From JBFXAF01 sp050184585 (lineage in GTDB: Bacteria > Pseudomonadota > Alphaproteobacteria > Rhizobiales > Rhizobiaceae): a DNA stretch of 53,708 nucleotides. The position numbers and the translations under genes are program-made. Positions 17,054 through 25,429 of the stretch are shown one piece after another. The notes under the pieces were generated by a model. It made no database searches and was not told where the DNA came from. It saw nothing but the letters and a program-made list of their open reading frames with translations. Position 1 is the first letter of the stretch. The number at the start of each line of letters is the position of its first letter. Where the stretch lies: assembly GCA_050184585.1 (NCBI GenBank), contig JBFXAF010000017.1:1-53708 (forward strand), given 5' to 3'.

Positions 17054-17545
17054 TCAGGCGAGGCTCTCGATCTCGTCGTCGCTCAGGCTCTGGGGGACGA
17101 CCGTGACGGGGATGGGGAAGGCCGCGCCCTTGCCGGCGATCGAGGCGACGAGCGGCCCGGGGCCCTCCTTGGCCGCGCTGGCGGCCAGAACAAGAATGGC
17201 GATATCCTGGTCCTCCTCGATCAGCTTGTGGATCTCCTCGGACGCCTTTCCCTCGCGGACGACCAGTTCGGGTTCGATGCCCAGCCCCTCGCGCACCTTG
17301 ACGGCCTGGGCGTCGAGCGCGGCCGCCGCCGCCGCCTGCGCCTCCTCGCGCATGATCTTCTCGACGCCCAGCCATTGCTGGAAGTCGACCGGATCGATGA
17401 CGTAGAGCAGCACCAGCGTGCCGCCGGTGTTCTGCGCACGGCGGGACGCATAGGCGACCGCCCGCTCGCATTCCGGCGTATCGTCGATGATCGCCAGGAA
17501 CTTGCGCCGATGACCGGCTTCCCGGCTCAGCCGTTTCGATACCAT
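17054..17545 (-). CDS. Universal stress protein (UspA family)
   Basis: The 163-residue single Usp domain starts with the typical beta-1 strand (KFLAIIDDTPECERAVAYA) and ends with the final strand (FPIPVTVVPQSL). The usual ATP-binding glycine motif G-2x-G-9x-G-(S/T) near the C-terminus is degenerate here (ASAAKEGPGPLVASIAGKG), so it may not bind ATP in the usual way. Usp proteins are cytoplasmic and accumulate under stress and growth arrest. A GAGGGG Shine-Dalgarno precedes the ATG at 17545. Confidence 0.9.
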   Translation of the reverse strand: MVSKRLSREAGHRRKFLAIIDDTPECERAVAYASRRAQNTGGTLVLLYVIDPVDFQQWLGVEKIMREEAQAAAAAALDAQAVKVREGLGIEPELVVREGKASEEIHKLIEEDQDIAILVLAASAAKEGPGPLVASIAGKGAAFPIPVTVVPQSLSDDEIESLA

Positions 17546-17627
17546 GCAGACCCCTCGTTAGCCCCGCACAGGCGGCAATCTGCCACCAACGCCCCCCAGG
17601 GGGCAAGCGATGGCGTCTGACGGTGCG

Positions 17628-18695
17628 TCAGCCGCCAAGGAGACCAACAATCTCGCGCACCGTCTTCATGTTGGCCTCGGCGAGCGCCGAGGCGCGCCGG
17701 CCGCCTTCGGAGAGCACGGAATCGACATAGGCCTGGTCGGCGGTGATGCGGCGCATCTCGCCGGCGATCGGGGCCAGCTTTTCCACCGCGAGATCGGCCA
17801 GCGCCGGCTTGAAGTCGGAGAACTGGCGACCGCCGTAGTCGCGGATCACGGCCTCGGGCGTGGTATCGGCGAGCGCGGCGAAGATGCCAACCAAGTTCTC
17901 GGCCTCCGGCCGCTCCTTCAGTCCTTCAAGGTCCGACGGCAGCGGGGCGGGGTCGGTCTTGGCCTTGCGGATCTTCTTCGAGATCGTGTCGGCGTCGTCC
18001 GTCAGGTTGATGCGCGACAGGTCGGACGGGTCGGACTTCGACATCTTTTTCGCCCCGTCGCGCAGGCTCATGACGCGCGTCGCAGGACCCTCGATGATCG
18101 GCTCGGTGAGCGGGAAGAAGCCGTTGATCGTCTCGTCGCCGACCTTCATCTCGACGCCGACGCCGAGATCGGCGATGCGGGCCGAGAAGTCGTTGTTGAA
18201 CTTCTGGGCGATGTCGCGGGTGAGCTCCAGATGCTGCTTCTGGTCGTCGCCGACCGGAACGTGGGTGGCCCGGTAGACGAGGATGTCCGCCGCCATCAGC
18301 GTCGGATAGGCGAACAGACCCACGGAGGCGTTCTCGCGGTCCTTGCCGGCCTTCTCCTTGAACTGGGTCATCCGGTTCAGCCAGCCCATGCGGGCGACGC
18401 AGTTGAATATCCAGGCGAGCTCGGCGTGCTGCACGACGCGGCTCTGGTTGAAGACGATGTGCTTGCTCGGATCGATGCCGGCGGCGAGGAAGGCTGCGGT
18501 CACCTCCCGGGTCGCCTTCATGAGCGCGGTGGGATCCTGCCAGGTGGTGATCGCGTGCAGGTCGACGACGCAGTAGATGCAGTCCGACTGCGCCTGCAGG
18601 GCGACGAACTTGCGGATCGCGCCGAGATAGTTGCCGAGATGCAGATTGCCGGTGGGTTGGACGCCCGAAAAGACGAGCGGCTTGAAGGCGGACAT
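17628..18695 (-). CDS. trpS: Tryptophanyl-tRNA synthetase
   Basis: About 355 residues from the ATG at 18695 (MSAFKPLVFSGVQPTG), the usual TrpRS length and start; the open frame continues upstream but without family similarity, and a GAGGA Shine-Dalgarno supports this ATG. The class I signatures are visible: the HIGH-type motif GNLHLGNYLG and the KMSKS loop (AKKMSKSDPSD). It charges tRNA-Trp with tryptophan in the cytoplasm. It is on the same strand as murJ and glnD upstream, with an acyltransferase gene between. Confidence 0.97.
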   Translation of the reverse strand: MSAFKPLVFSGVQPTGNLHLGNYLGAIRKFVALQAQSDCIYCVVDLHAITTWQDPTALMKATREVTAAFLAAGIDPSKHIVFNQSRVVQHAELAWIFNCVARMGWLNRMTQFKEKAGKDRENASVGLFAYPTLMAADILVYRATHVPVGDDQKQHLELTRDIAQKFNNDFSARIADLGVGVEMKVGDETINGFFPLTEPIIEGPATRVMSLRDGAKKMSKSDPSDLSRINLTDDADTISKKIRKAKTDPAPLPSDLEGLKERPEAENLVGIFAALADTTPEAVIRDYGGRQFSDFKPALADLAVEKLAPIAGEMRRITADQAYVDSVLSEGGRRASALAEANMKTVREIVGLLGG

Positions 18696-18845
18696 CGCTA
18701 AATCCTCGTGGCTGGTGGAGGGCCGTCTCGCACGCGGCGAGAGTCCTTGCGGACGGGCGCGCTTATGGCGGAACCCCTGTTGCGGATCAAGGTCCTCGCA
18801 AGGAGTTCCGCGAATCACCCTGCCAATGAGGGGAAGCGGCCCTGC

Positions 18846-20063
18846 CTATCGGGCTCCGGGCAGCGTCCCGACCTTCCCGAGGGCCGGCACTCCCCCGCCA
18901 ACCTGCGGCTCGCGGGACGAGGGCGGCTCCCCCAGCCCGACCAGCGCCCGCGCCGGCCACGGCAGCCGATCCGCGAGCATCGCGAAGGCCAGCGAGAGAC
19001 CGACCGTCGCGACGAGCACGAGGGCATAGGTCAAGCCGACACCGAGGTCGTGCGGGAGCAGCAGATAGAGGGCGGCGACGACGATCGTCTGGTGGACGAG
19101 GTAGAGAGGGAACACCATGCGATTGAGCCACGCCATCGCGGCGACCGGGCGATCGAGATGGCGGCGAGCGAAACCGACGAGGGTTAGGATCATCGTCCAG
19201 GCGAGCGCGAAGACCATGCCCTTGTAGAACGGCGTCATGGTTTCGTAGGTGCCCATCGCGCCGGTCCCGGCCCAAGAGTAGCGATACAGGAACGCGGTCA
19301 GGCCGCCAGCCAGCGCAAGGCTCGTCCAACGCTGCTCGACAAGGAAGCCGACGATCGCCTTGTGGTGCCTCGCAAACAGGAAGCCGAGGCCGAACCAGGA
19401 CGCCCAGACCGCGAACCACGCGCCATCGTTGTAGAGTGCATTCGTCTGGCGCGGAAACCAGGGCGTCAAGGCGAGATTGAGGGAGAGCGGCAACAGGAAG
19501 AGCAGATAGATCCAGTTCGAGGCGGCGAGGCGCTCGAACCAGACCCCGACGCGCCGCAGGCGGGGGTCGGCCAGCAGGCGGAAGACCGGGTAGCAGGCCA
19601 CGGTCATCGTCAACAGGTAAGCGACGAACCACATATGGGCCCAGGTGAACTGGCCATCGGGATACTTGCCCTCGGCGAAGTAGCGCTGCATCCAGAACGT
19701 GAGGAACGACCCACCGTAGCCGTCCTCGCGCACACGCTCCAGCCAGACTTGAGGCGCGACGACGACGCACATCGCGAAGATCAGCGGCACCAGCAGCCTG
19801 ACGATGCGCTCACGCAGGAACGCCGGCCCGGAGACGGACCGGAAGGCGAACCACGTTCCCATGCCGGCGATGAAGAAGAGCAGCGCAAGTCGCCACGCCC
19901 GCGGAAACTTCATCACCGTCGACAGCAGCGCGCTCTTGTCGACGCTCTCGATAAGCCAGGCCATGTCCGGGAAGAACGCGACGGAGGCATGATAGACGAT
20001 CAGAATCGCGAAGGCGGCCACCCGTAGGTGGTCGACATAGTGGAGCCTGCCACTGTCCTGCAT
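18846..20063 (-). CDS. Integral membrane acyltransferase (acyltransferase family 3)
   Basis: This 405-residue polytopic membrane protein has about ten hydrophobic segments. The N-terminal pattern (HYVDHLRVAAFAILIVYHASVAF) matches the acyltransferase 3/OafA/OpgC family, including the His in the first helix. The family transfers acyl groups (acetyl, succinyl) to surface or periplasmic glycans; the acceptor cannot be inferred. A purine-rich GGACGGGCGGGA lies before the ATG at 20063. It sits between murJ and trpS, both tied to the cell's core functions, and may be an accessory insertion into that gene order (inference). Confidence 0.88.
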   Translation of the reverse strand: MQDSGRLHYVDHLRVAAFAILIVYHASVAFFPDMAWLIESVDKSALLSTVMKFPRAWRLALLFFIAGMGTWFAFRSVSGPAFLRERIVRLLVPLIFAMCVVVAPQVWLERVREDGYGGSFLTFWMQRYFAEGKYPDGQFTWAHMWFVAYLLTMTVACYPVFRLLADPRLRRVGVWFERLAASNWIYLLFLLPLSLNLALTPWFPRQTNALYNDGAWFAVWASWFGLGFLFARHHKAIVGFLVEQRWTSLALAGGLTAFLYRYSWAGTGAMGTYETMTPFYKGMVFALAWTMILTLVGFARRHLDRPVAAMAWLNRMVFPLYLVHQTIVVAALYLLLPHDLGVGLTYALVLVATVGLSLAFAMLADRLPWPARALVGLGEPPSSREPQVGGGVPALGKVGTLPGAR

Positions 20064-20176
20064 TCCCGCCCGTCCGTACCCAGGCGGAGGAGCCGCTATC
20101 CGGTCCCCGCGCCATCACATACTGCACGAAGTTCGTTAAGGGCCGGGCCGTGTCATCGTTAGAAATGGAGGGATCA

Positions 20177-21760
20177 TCAAAGCGGTGGCGCTTCGTCAGA
20201 GCCGCCGCGCCTCACATTGCGGCGGATCATGCCGATGTCGGCGCCGCCGCTGCCGAAGGCGAGTACGAAATAGACGACCATCGCGCCAATGATGAGGCCG
20301 CCGAGGGCGAGGACCTGCTCCCACAGCGACGCCGTCGGAACGAGAAAGTGGGCCATCGGCTGTCTCGCGAAATGGATCGCCAACGCCATCAGGCAAGCCG
20401 CCCCAACGAGACGGGGAACGCGCATGAGAAGCGGCCGGTCGCTTCCCCAATGTCCGCGCCAGATCAGCGTTCCGAGCAACAGCAGCGCATTGATCCAGCC
20501 CGCCGTCGCGGCCGCCGCCGCGATGCCCGGGGCTCCCATCGAAGGGAACAGCCAGAGGGCCGTCGAGATGTTCACCGCCACCGAGACAGCCGCGAAGACC
20601 ATCGGGGTCCGGGTGTCCTCGCGGGCGAAGAAGCCGGGCGTGAACGCCTTGATGAGCACGAAGGCTGGCAGACCGATTCCGAAGATGGCCAGCACCTCGG
20701 CCACCACCGCCGTATCGCCGGGCGTGAAGGCGCCGCGTTCGTAGAGTACACGCACGATCGGCTCCGCCATGACGAGAAGGGCCGCCGCCGCCGGCAGGGT
20801 CAGGAAGAGCGTGAACTCGACCGACCGGTTCTGAAGGTTGCTGGCCTCGACCTTGTGGCCGGCCCGAAGGGCGCGCGCCAGTTCGGGCAACAGGACGACG
20901 CCGACCGCGACACCGACGACGCCGAGCGGCAGCTGGTAGACACGGTCGGCGAGGTTCAGCGCCGGCACGGCGCCGGCCCTGCCGGAAGCGATCGCCGTGC
21001 CGACGAGGGTGTTGATCTGGGTGATGCCGCCGGTGATGGCGGCGGGCAGAGCGAGCCACAGCAGGCGCCTCACGCTCGGCGTCAGGCGCGGCATGCGCAG
21101 ACCGACCGGAACGCCGGCGCGGCGTACGGCGAAGTAGACGATGCCCAGTTGGAGGAGACCGGCGGCCAGAACGCCCCATGCGAGGGAGGTTCCGACCTCC
21201 GGCCCGGCGTGGCCCCCATACCAGGCGACGACGAGGACGCCGACTAGGATGACGTTGAGGAAGACGGGTGCGATGGCCGCAGCGAAATAGCGGCGCAGCG
21301 AGTTCAGCATGCCGGCCATCATCGCCGCGAGCGACATGCAGATCAGGTAGGGGAACATGATCGCCGCCAGCCCGGTCGTCAGCAGGAGCTTTTCCGGGTC
21401 GTCCGCGAAGCCCGGCGCGATCGCGTAACGGATCACGAACGGCATCGCCAGTTCCATGACGATCGTCAGTGCAATGAGAACCGTGAACAGGACGCCGAAC
21501 ACTTCCTCGGAGAACTTCTTCGCGCCTGCCACGCCGCCCGCCTCGATCTCGCGAGCGAAGAGCGGCACGAAGGCGGCGTTGAAGGCGCCCTCGGCGAACA
21601 GTCTCCGAAACGTGTTGGGAAACTGAAATGCGGCATAAAACGCCTCGGCCACCGGGCCGGTGCCGAGCGCGGCCGCCATCATCATCTCCCGCGCAAAGCC
21701 CAGAAGGCGGCTGAGCATGGTGCCAGATCCGACGGTCGCAAACTTCCTGACGAGGCTCAT
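20177..21760 (-). CDS. murJ: Lipid II flippase MurJ (MviN)
   Basis: About 527 residues from the ATG at 21760 (MSLVRKFATVGSGTMLSRLLGFAREM), the standard MurJ start; the open frame extends 51 codons upstream without similarity, and GAAGGACG precedes this ATG. Fourteen hydrophobic segments are readable, as expected for a MOP-superfamily flippase, with the conserved RLLGFARE and FNAAFVPLF motifs. It moves the peptidoglycan precursor lipid II across the inner membrane. It lies downstream of glnD on the same strand, an arrangement common in Hyphomicrobiales. Confidence 0.95.
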   Translation of the reverse strand: MSLVRKFATVGSGTMLSRLLGFAREMMMAAALGTGPVAEAFYAAFQFPNTFRRLFAEGAFNAAFVPLFAREIEAGGVAGAKKFSEEVFGVLFTVLIALTIVMELAMPFVIRYAIAPGFADDPEKLLLTTGLAAIMFPYLICMSLAAMMAGMLNSLRRYFAAAIAPVFLNVILVGVLVVAWYGGHAGPEVGTSLAWGVLAAGLLQLGIVYFAVRRAGVPVGLRMPRLTPSVRRLLWLALPAAITGGITQINTLVGTAIASGRAGAVPALNLADRVYQLPLGVVGVAVGVVLLPELARALRAGHKVEASNLQNRSVEFTLFLTLPAAAALLVMAEPIVRVLYERGAFTPGDTAVVAEVLAIFGIGLPAFVLIKAFTPGFFAREDTRTPMVFAAVSVAVNISTALWLFPSMGAPGIAAAAATAGWINALLLLGTLIWRGHWGSDRPLLMRVPRLVGAACLMALAIHFARQPMAHFLVPTASLWEQVLALGGLIIGAMVVYFVLAFGSGGADIGMIRRNVRRGGSDEAPPL

Positions 21761-21923
21761 GGGTATCGTGCGTCCTTCGAGGCTCGCTTCGCCCGCGCCT
21801 CGGCATGAGGTGCGTTTGCGCCGTTGCACGCTTGCCAGGTTCCGGAGACGGGTCGACGCTCCCCACCCTTGCACGTCCCAAGGGGCGGGCCCGGCACGGC
21901 GAGGCTCGAACACCGCATCATCG

Positions 21924-24728
21924 CTACTCAGCCGCCGAGAGCTTCTGACGGGCGCGCGCCAAAGGCGTGGCCTCGCCTTCCAGCACGGCGACGAGCCGCT
22001 TGCGTATCCCCGCCAGCCGGTTGGGGCTCTCGATCTTCTGACCCGTCAGGTCGGTGACGTAGAACGTGTCGATCACCTTCTCGCCGAAGGTCGTGATGTG
22101 CGCCGATGCTATATCGAGCGACAGGTCGGAGAGAGCGCCGGTGATCTCCGACAACAGGCCCGGCCGGTCGAGGCCCGAGACCTCGATGACCGAAAAACGG
22201 TTGGACAGCGTGTTTCGGATGTCGACGAGCGGTTCGATGCGGAACGCCCTTGCCGCCCGCTTCGGCCTGGTCCGCTTCTCGATCATTTCCGGTAGCCAGC
22301 TCCGACCGGCCAGCACGTCCTCGATCAGGCGGCCGACACGCTCGGCGCGGCGGCGCTCGTCGTCATCCATGTCGAATTCGCGCGAGATCAGAATCGTGTC
22401 GAGCGCGCGGCCGTCGGAGGTGGTGAATATCTGCGCATCGACGATGTTGCCGCCGGCCGCCGCACAGGCGCCGGCAATGACGGATAGCAGGCGCGGGTGG
22501 TCGGGAGCGAGCACCGTGACTTCGGTGACCGCCTCGAACGCGCGCGTCTCGACCATCGTGGCGAGCCGGCGCTTGCCGGCGTCGGCGTCGCGAATGAAGC
22601 CGGCGTGGCGGATCTGGTCCTTGAGATCGACGGTCAGGAGGTAGTTGTCGTAGTGGAGCTTGAGCGCTCGCTTGCGCTCCTTTTCCGGCCAGGCGACCAG
22701 CGACTGCGCCAGCGTCTCGCGCGCCTCGGCGGCACGCTTGGCGCGCGAGACCTCTGAGAAGCCGCCGGTCAGCAACAATTCGGTCTCGTAGTAAAGCGTC
22801 CTGAGAAGCTGGCCCTTCCAACCGTTCCAGACGCCCGGCCCTACGCCGCGGATGTCGCAGACGGTGAGCACGAGCAGGAGCTTCAGCCGGTCGACCGACT
22901 GCACGACGGCGGCGAAATCCTCGATGGTCTTGCGGTCGTTGAGGTCGCGCGTCTGCGCCGTCATCGACATCACCAGATGGTTCTCGACCAGCCAGGCCAC
23001 GGTCGCGACGTCGTGAGCCGAGAGGCCCATATGCGGACCGATGCGCCGGGCGATGCGGGCGCCCGCCTCCGAATGGTCCTCCGGCCGTCCCTTGGCGATG
23101 TCGTGCAGGAGAACGGCGACGTAAAGCGCCTCGCGCGACTTCCTCAATCCCGGCATCAGCTTGTGGGAAAGCGGGTGGAGCGCCTCGCCGTCGCCATGTT
23201 CGATCTCGGATAGCACGCCGATACAGCGCAACAGGTGCTCGTCGACCGTGTAGTGGTGGTACATGTTGAACTGCATCATCGCGACGATCTTGCCGAAATC
23301 CGGGATCAGCTTCCCGAGCAGGCCGGACTCGTTCATGCGCCGCAGGTTCAGCTCGGGATTCCGGTCCGAGGTCAGCACATCGATGAAGAGGCGGTTCGCC
23401 TCCGCGTTCATCCGCAATGCGCGCGTCACGAGCTTGAGCGAGCGGGTGAGGAGCTTCAACGCGTCGGGATGATACTCGAGCCCGTGGCGGTCCGCGAACC
23501 AGAAGAGTCGCAGAAGGTTGACCGGGTCGCGCGCGAAGACATCCTCGTCGGCGATGGTGATGCGATCGTTGTCGACGATGAAGTCGGACGTGCCGGGGAC
23601 CTTCCGGCGGCGGCGCGAGAATGACAGAAACAGCCGGTTGAACCCCGGCGCCTGCTTGGCCTGCTCCTCCTCGAGCGCGGCGCAGAGAATGCGGGTGAGA
23701 TCGCCGACGTTCTTGGCGATGAGGAAATAGTGCTTCATGAAGCGCTCGACGGCCGAAAGGCCCGGATGGCTTGTGTAGCCGAGGCGCTGGGCGATCTCGC
23801 TCTGGATGTCGAAGTGCAGCCTTTCCTCCGGCTTGGCGGCGAGAAAGTGGATGTGGCAGCGCACCGCCCACAGGAAGTCCTCGGACTTCTGGAACAGCCT
23901 CAGCTCGTCGCGGGTGAAGACTTGCTTGTCGACCAGTTCCTCGACTGTGCGCACGCGATAGAAGTACTTGCCGATCCAGAACAGCGTGTGAAGGTCACGC
24001 AGGCCGCCCTTGCCGTCCTTGACGTTGGGCTCCACCAGATAGCGGCTTTCTCCGACCTTGCGGTGGCGCTCGTCTCGCTCGGCCAGCTTGGCGGCCACAT
24101 ACTCGGCGCCCGTGTTGCGCACGACCTCGCGGTCGAAACGAGTGACGAGATCCTCGAACAGTGGACGATCGCCCCAGAGGAAGCGGGCCTCGAGGATGGC
24201 GGTGCGGATCGTGGTGTCGGAGCGCGACAGACGCACGCATTCGTCGATCGTGCGGGTGGCGTGGCCAACCTTCAGGCCCATGTCCCACAGCATGTACAGC
24301 ATGTATTCCGCGACCTGCTCGCCCCAGGGGGTCTGCTTGTAGGGGAGCACGAAGAGCAGATCGATGTCGGAGCCGGGGGCCAGCGTGCCCCGCCCGTAGC
24401 CTCCCACGGCGACCACGGCCATCCGCTCGGCCGCGGACGGGTTCTTCGACCGGTAGACGTGGGTTGCGGCGAAGTCGTAGAGCGCGCGGATGATCTCGTC
24501 CATGAGGTGCGAGATGCGCGCCGCGCAGGCGGTGCCGCCGCCGTCGGCCTGCAGCATGATCTCCGCCGCACGGCGTCCCTCCGCGCTGGTCTTCTTGAAG
24601 AGAGCGAGCGCCCGGGCCCGCACCTTCTGGGACGAACCGTCGCCGTCCGCGCCGGTCAGCGCGGTCAGGGAGCGGCGCAATGCCTCCCCATCGACGATCT
24701 CGTCGAGCTTGAGCGGGATCTTCTTCAT
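21924..24728 (-). CDS. glnD: [Protein-PII] uridylyltransferase / uridylyl-removing enzyme
   Basis: This 934-residue protein has all GlnD domains in order: a nucleotidyltransferase domain with GGYGRGTLAPGSDIDLLF (Gly119-Ser120 and Asp121/Asp123), a GlnE/GlnD helical region, an HD domain (LLHDIAKGRPEDHSE) that removes UMP, and two C-terminal ACT domains (from about residues 700 and 815) that sense glutamine. It reports nitrogen status by modifying PII proteins (GlnB/GlnK). Length agrees with the family. It is divergent from rpsU across a 302-bp gap. Confidence 0.97.
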   Translation of the reverse strand: MKKIPLKLDEIVDGEALRRSLTALTGADGDGSSQKVRARALALFKKTSAEGRRAAEIMLQADGGGTACAARISHLMDEIIRALYDFAATHVYRSKNPSAAERMAVVAVGGYGRGTLAPGSDIDLLFVLPYKQTPWGEQVAEYMLYMLWDMGLKVGHATRTIDECVRLSRSDTTIRTAILEARFLWGDRPLFEDLVTRFDREVVRNTGAEYVAAKLAERDERHRKVGESRYLVEPNVKDGKGGLRDLHTLFWIGKYFYRVRTVEELVDKQVFTRDELRLFQKSEDFLWAVRCHIHFLAAKPEERLHFDIQSEIAQRLGYTSHPGLSAVERFMKHYFLIAKNVGDLTRILCAALEEEQAKQAPGFNRLFLSFSRRRRKVPGTSDFIVDNDRITIADEDVFARDPVNLLRLFWFADRHGLEYHPDALKLLTRSLKLVTRALRMNAEANRLFIDVLTSDRNPELNLRRMNESGLLGKLIPDFGKIVAMMQFNMYHHYTVDEHLLRCIGVLSEIEHGDGEALHPLSHKLMPGLRKSREALYVAVLLHDIAKGRPEDHSEAGARIARRIGPHMGLSAHDVATVAWLVENHLVMSMTAQTRDLNDRKTIEDFAAVVQSVDRLKLLLVLTVCDIRGVGPGVWNGWKGQLLRTLYYETELLLTGGFSEVSRAKRAAEARETLAQSLVAWPEKERKRALKLHYDNYLLTVDLKDQIRHAGFIRDADAGKRRLATMVETRAFEAVTEVTVLAPDHPRLLSVIAGACAAAGGNIVDAQIFTTSDGRALDTILISREFDMDDDERRRAERVGRLIEDVLAGRSWLPEMIEKRTRPKRAARAFRIEPLVDIRNTLSNRFSVIEVSGLDRPGLLSEITGALSDLSLDIASAHITTFGEKVIDTFYVTDLTGQKIESPNRLAGIRKRLVAVLEGEATPLARARQKLSAAE

Positions 24729-24861
24729 CGACGGGTCGCGGTCGGAGGCATCGGGGGCGGTCTATAGCGCGATTTGGCGGCACGGGGGAGTGTCGCCCGC
24801 CGCGCTCCGTGCGATCCCGCTACGGGCGGATCGGACAAATCGACAGGATGGGCCGCGGTGG

Positions 24862-24890
24862 CTTGTCCATGCGGCATTTGCAGCTTATAT
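24862..24890 (+). promoter_or_regulatory. Putative promoter CTTG-N18-CTTATAT upstream of rpsU
   Basis: The glnD-rpsU gap (24729-25030) holds CTTG (24862-24865), 18 nt, then CTTATAT (24884-24890) followed by GGG. This matches the alphaproteobacterial heat-shock pattern CTTG-N17/18-CYTATNTNNG and is almost identical in layout to the dnaK promoter at 41677. It also fits a housekeeping promoter (TTGTCC-N16-TTATAT). The predicted leader to the rpsU ATG is about 130 nt. I see no gene in the rest of the gap. Confidence 0.45.
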
Positions 24891-25030
24891 GGGCGCACTG
24901 AGCCGGGCGGCAGGTCGAAACCTTCGATTCCGCCCTTCAACACATAGCGTCGCAACCGACGCGCCTCCAAGGCGGGGCGCCGAACATCGACGCACGGATT
25001 CGAAACTTACAGCGAGGGTCAAGAGACCAT

Positions 25031-25294
25031 ATGCAGGTACTCGTCCGCGACAACAATGTCGACCAGGCGCTCCGCGTCCTCAAGAAGAAGCTGCAGCGCG
25101 AGGGCGTGTTCCGCGAAATGAAGGCGCGCCGGGCCTACGAGAAGCCGTCGGAGAAACGTGCGCGCGAGAAGTCGGAGGCCGTTCGCAGGAGCCGCAAGGC
25201 CGCGCGCAAGCAGGCGCAGCGCGAAGGTTTGCTTCCCGCGCCGAAGAAGAAGGCGATCACCCCGCGCAGACCCATGGCCGGCCCGGCGACCTGA
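25031..25294 (+). CDS. rpsU: 30S ribosomal protein S21
   Basis: This 87-residue, strongly basic protein begins with the S21 signature (MQVLVRDNNVDQALRVLKKKLQREG) and has the long Lys/Arg/Ala-rich C-terminal tail usual in alphaproteobacteria. It binds the platform of the small ribosomal subunit and helps translation initiation. A GAGGG stretch about 15 nt upstream could serve as ribosome binding site. It is separated from the copper ATPase by 135 bp that carry the ATPase promoter. Confidence 0.95.
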   Translation: MQVLVRDNNVDQALRVLKKKLQREGVFREMKARRAYEKPSEKRAREKSEAVRRSRKAARKQAQREGLLPAPKKKAITPRRPMAGPAT

Positions 25295-25373
25295 CGCGGC
25301 GTCGCTTCGGACCAGCCGAAGTTCGACCTGACTGGCTGAACCGAACGGGCGACCCGCGACAGGGTCCCTGCTC

Positions 25374-25404
25374 TTGACCTTCCAGTTACTGGAACGCCTA
25401 TCTT
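25374..25404 (+). promoter_or_regulatory. MerR/CueR-type promoter-operator of the copper ATPase
   Basis: The -35 element TTGACC (25374-25379) and -10 element TATCTT (25399-25404) are separated by 19 bp, the over-long spacer typical of MerR-family promoters. Between them is a perfect palindrome TTCCAGT-T-ACTGGAA (25380-25394). This is the layout of CueR/HmrR targets, where the activator twists the DNA when it binds Cu(I), Ag(I) or Au(I). The predicted start site lies about 20 nt before the ATPase ATG. No merR-type gene is present in the window. Confidence 0.85.
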
Positions 25405-25429
25405 CGAGTCATCCAAGGGGTAGCCCGCG

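Noticed and set aside
22363..24783. Long alternative frames on both strands over glnD
   Set aside because: GlnD's nucleotidyltransferase, HD and ACT domains run unbroken in one frame, so these are shadows.
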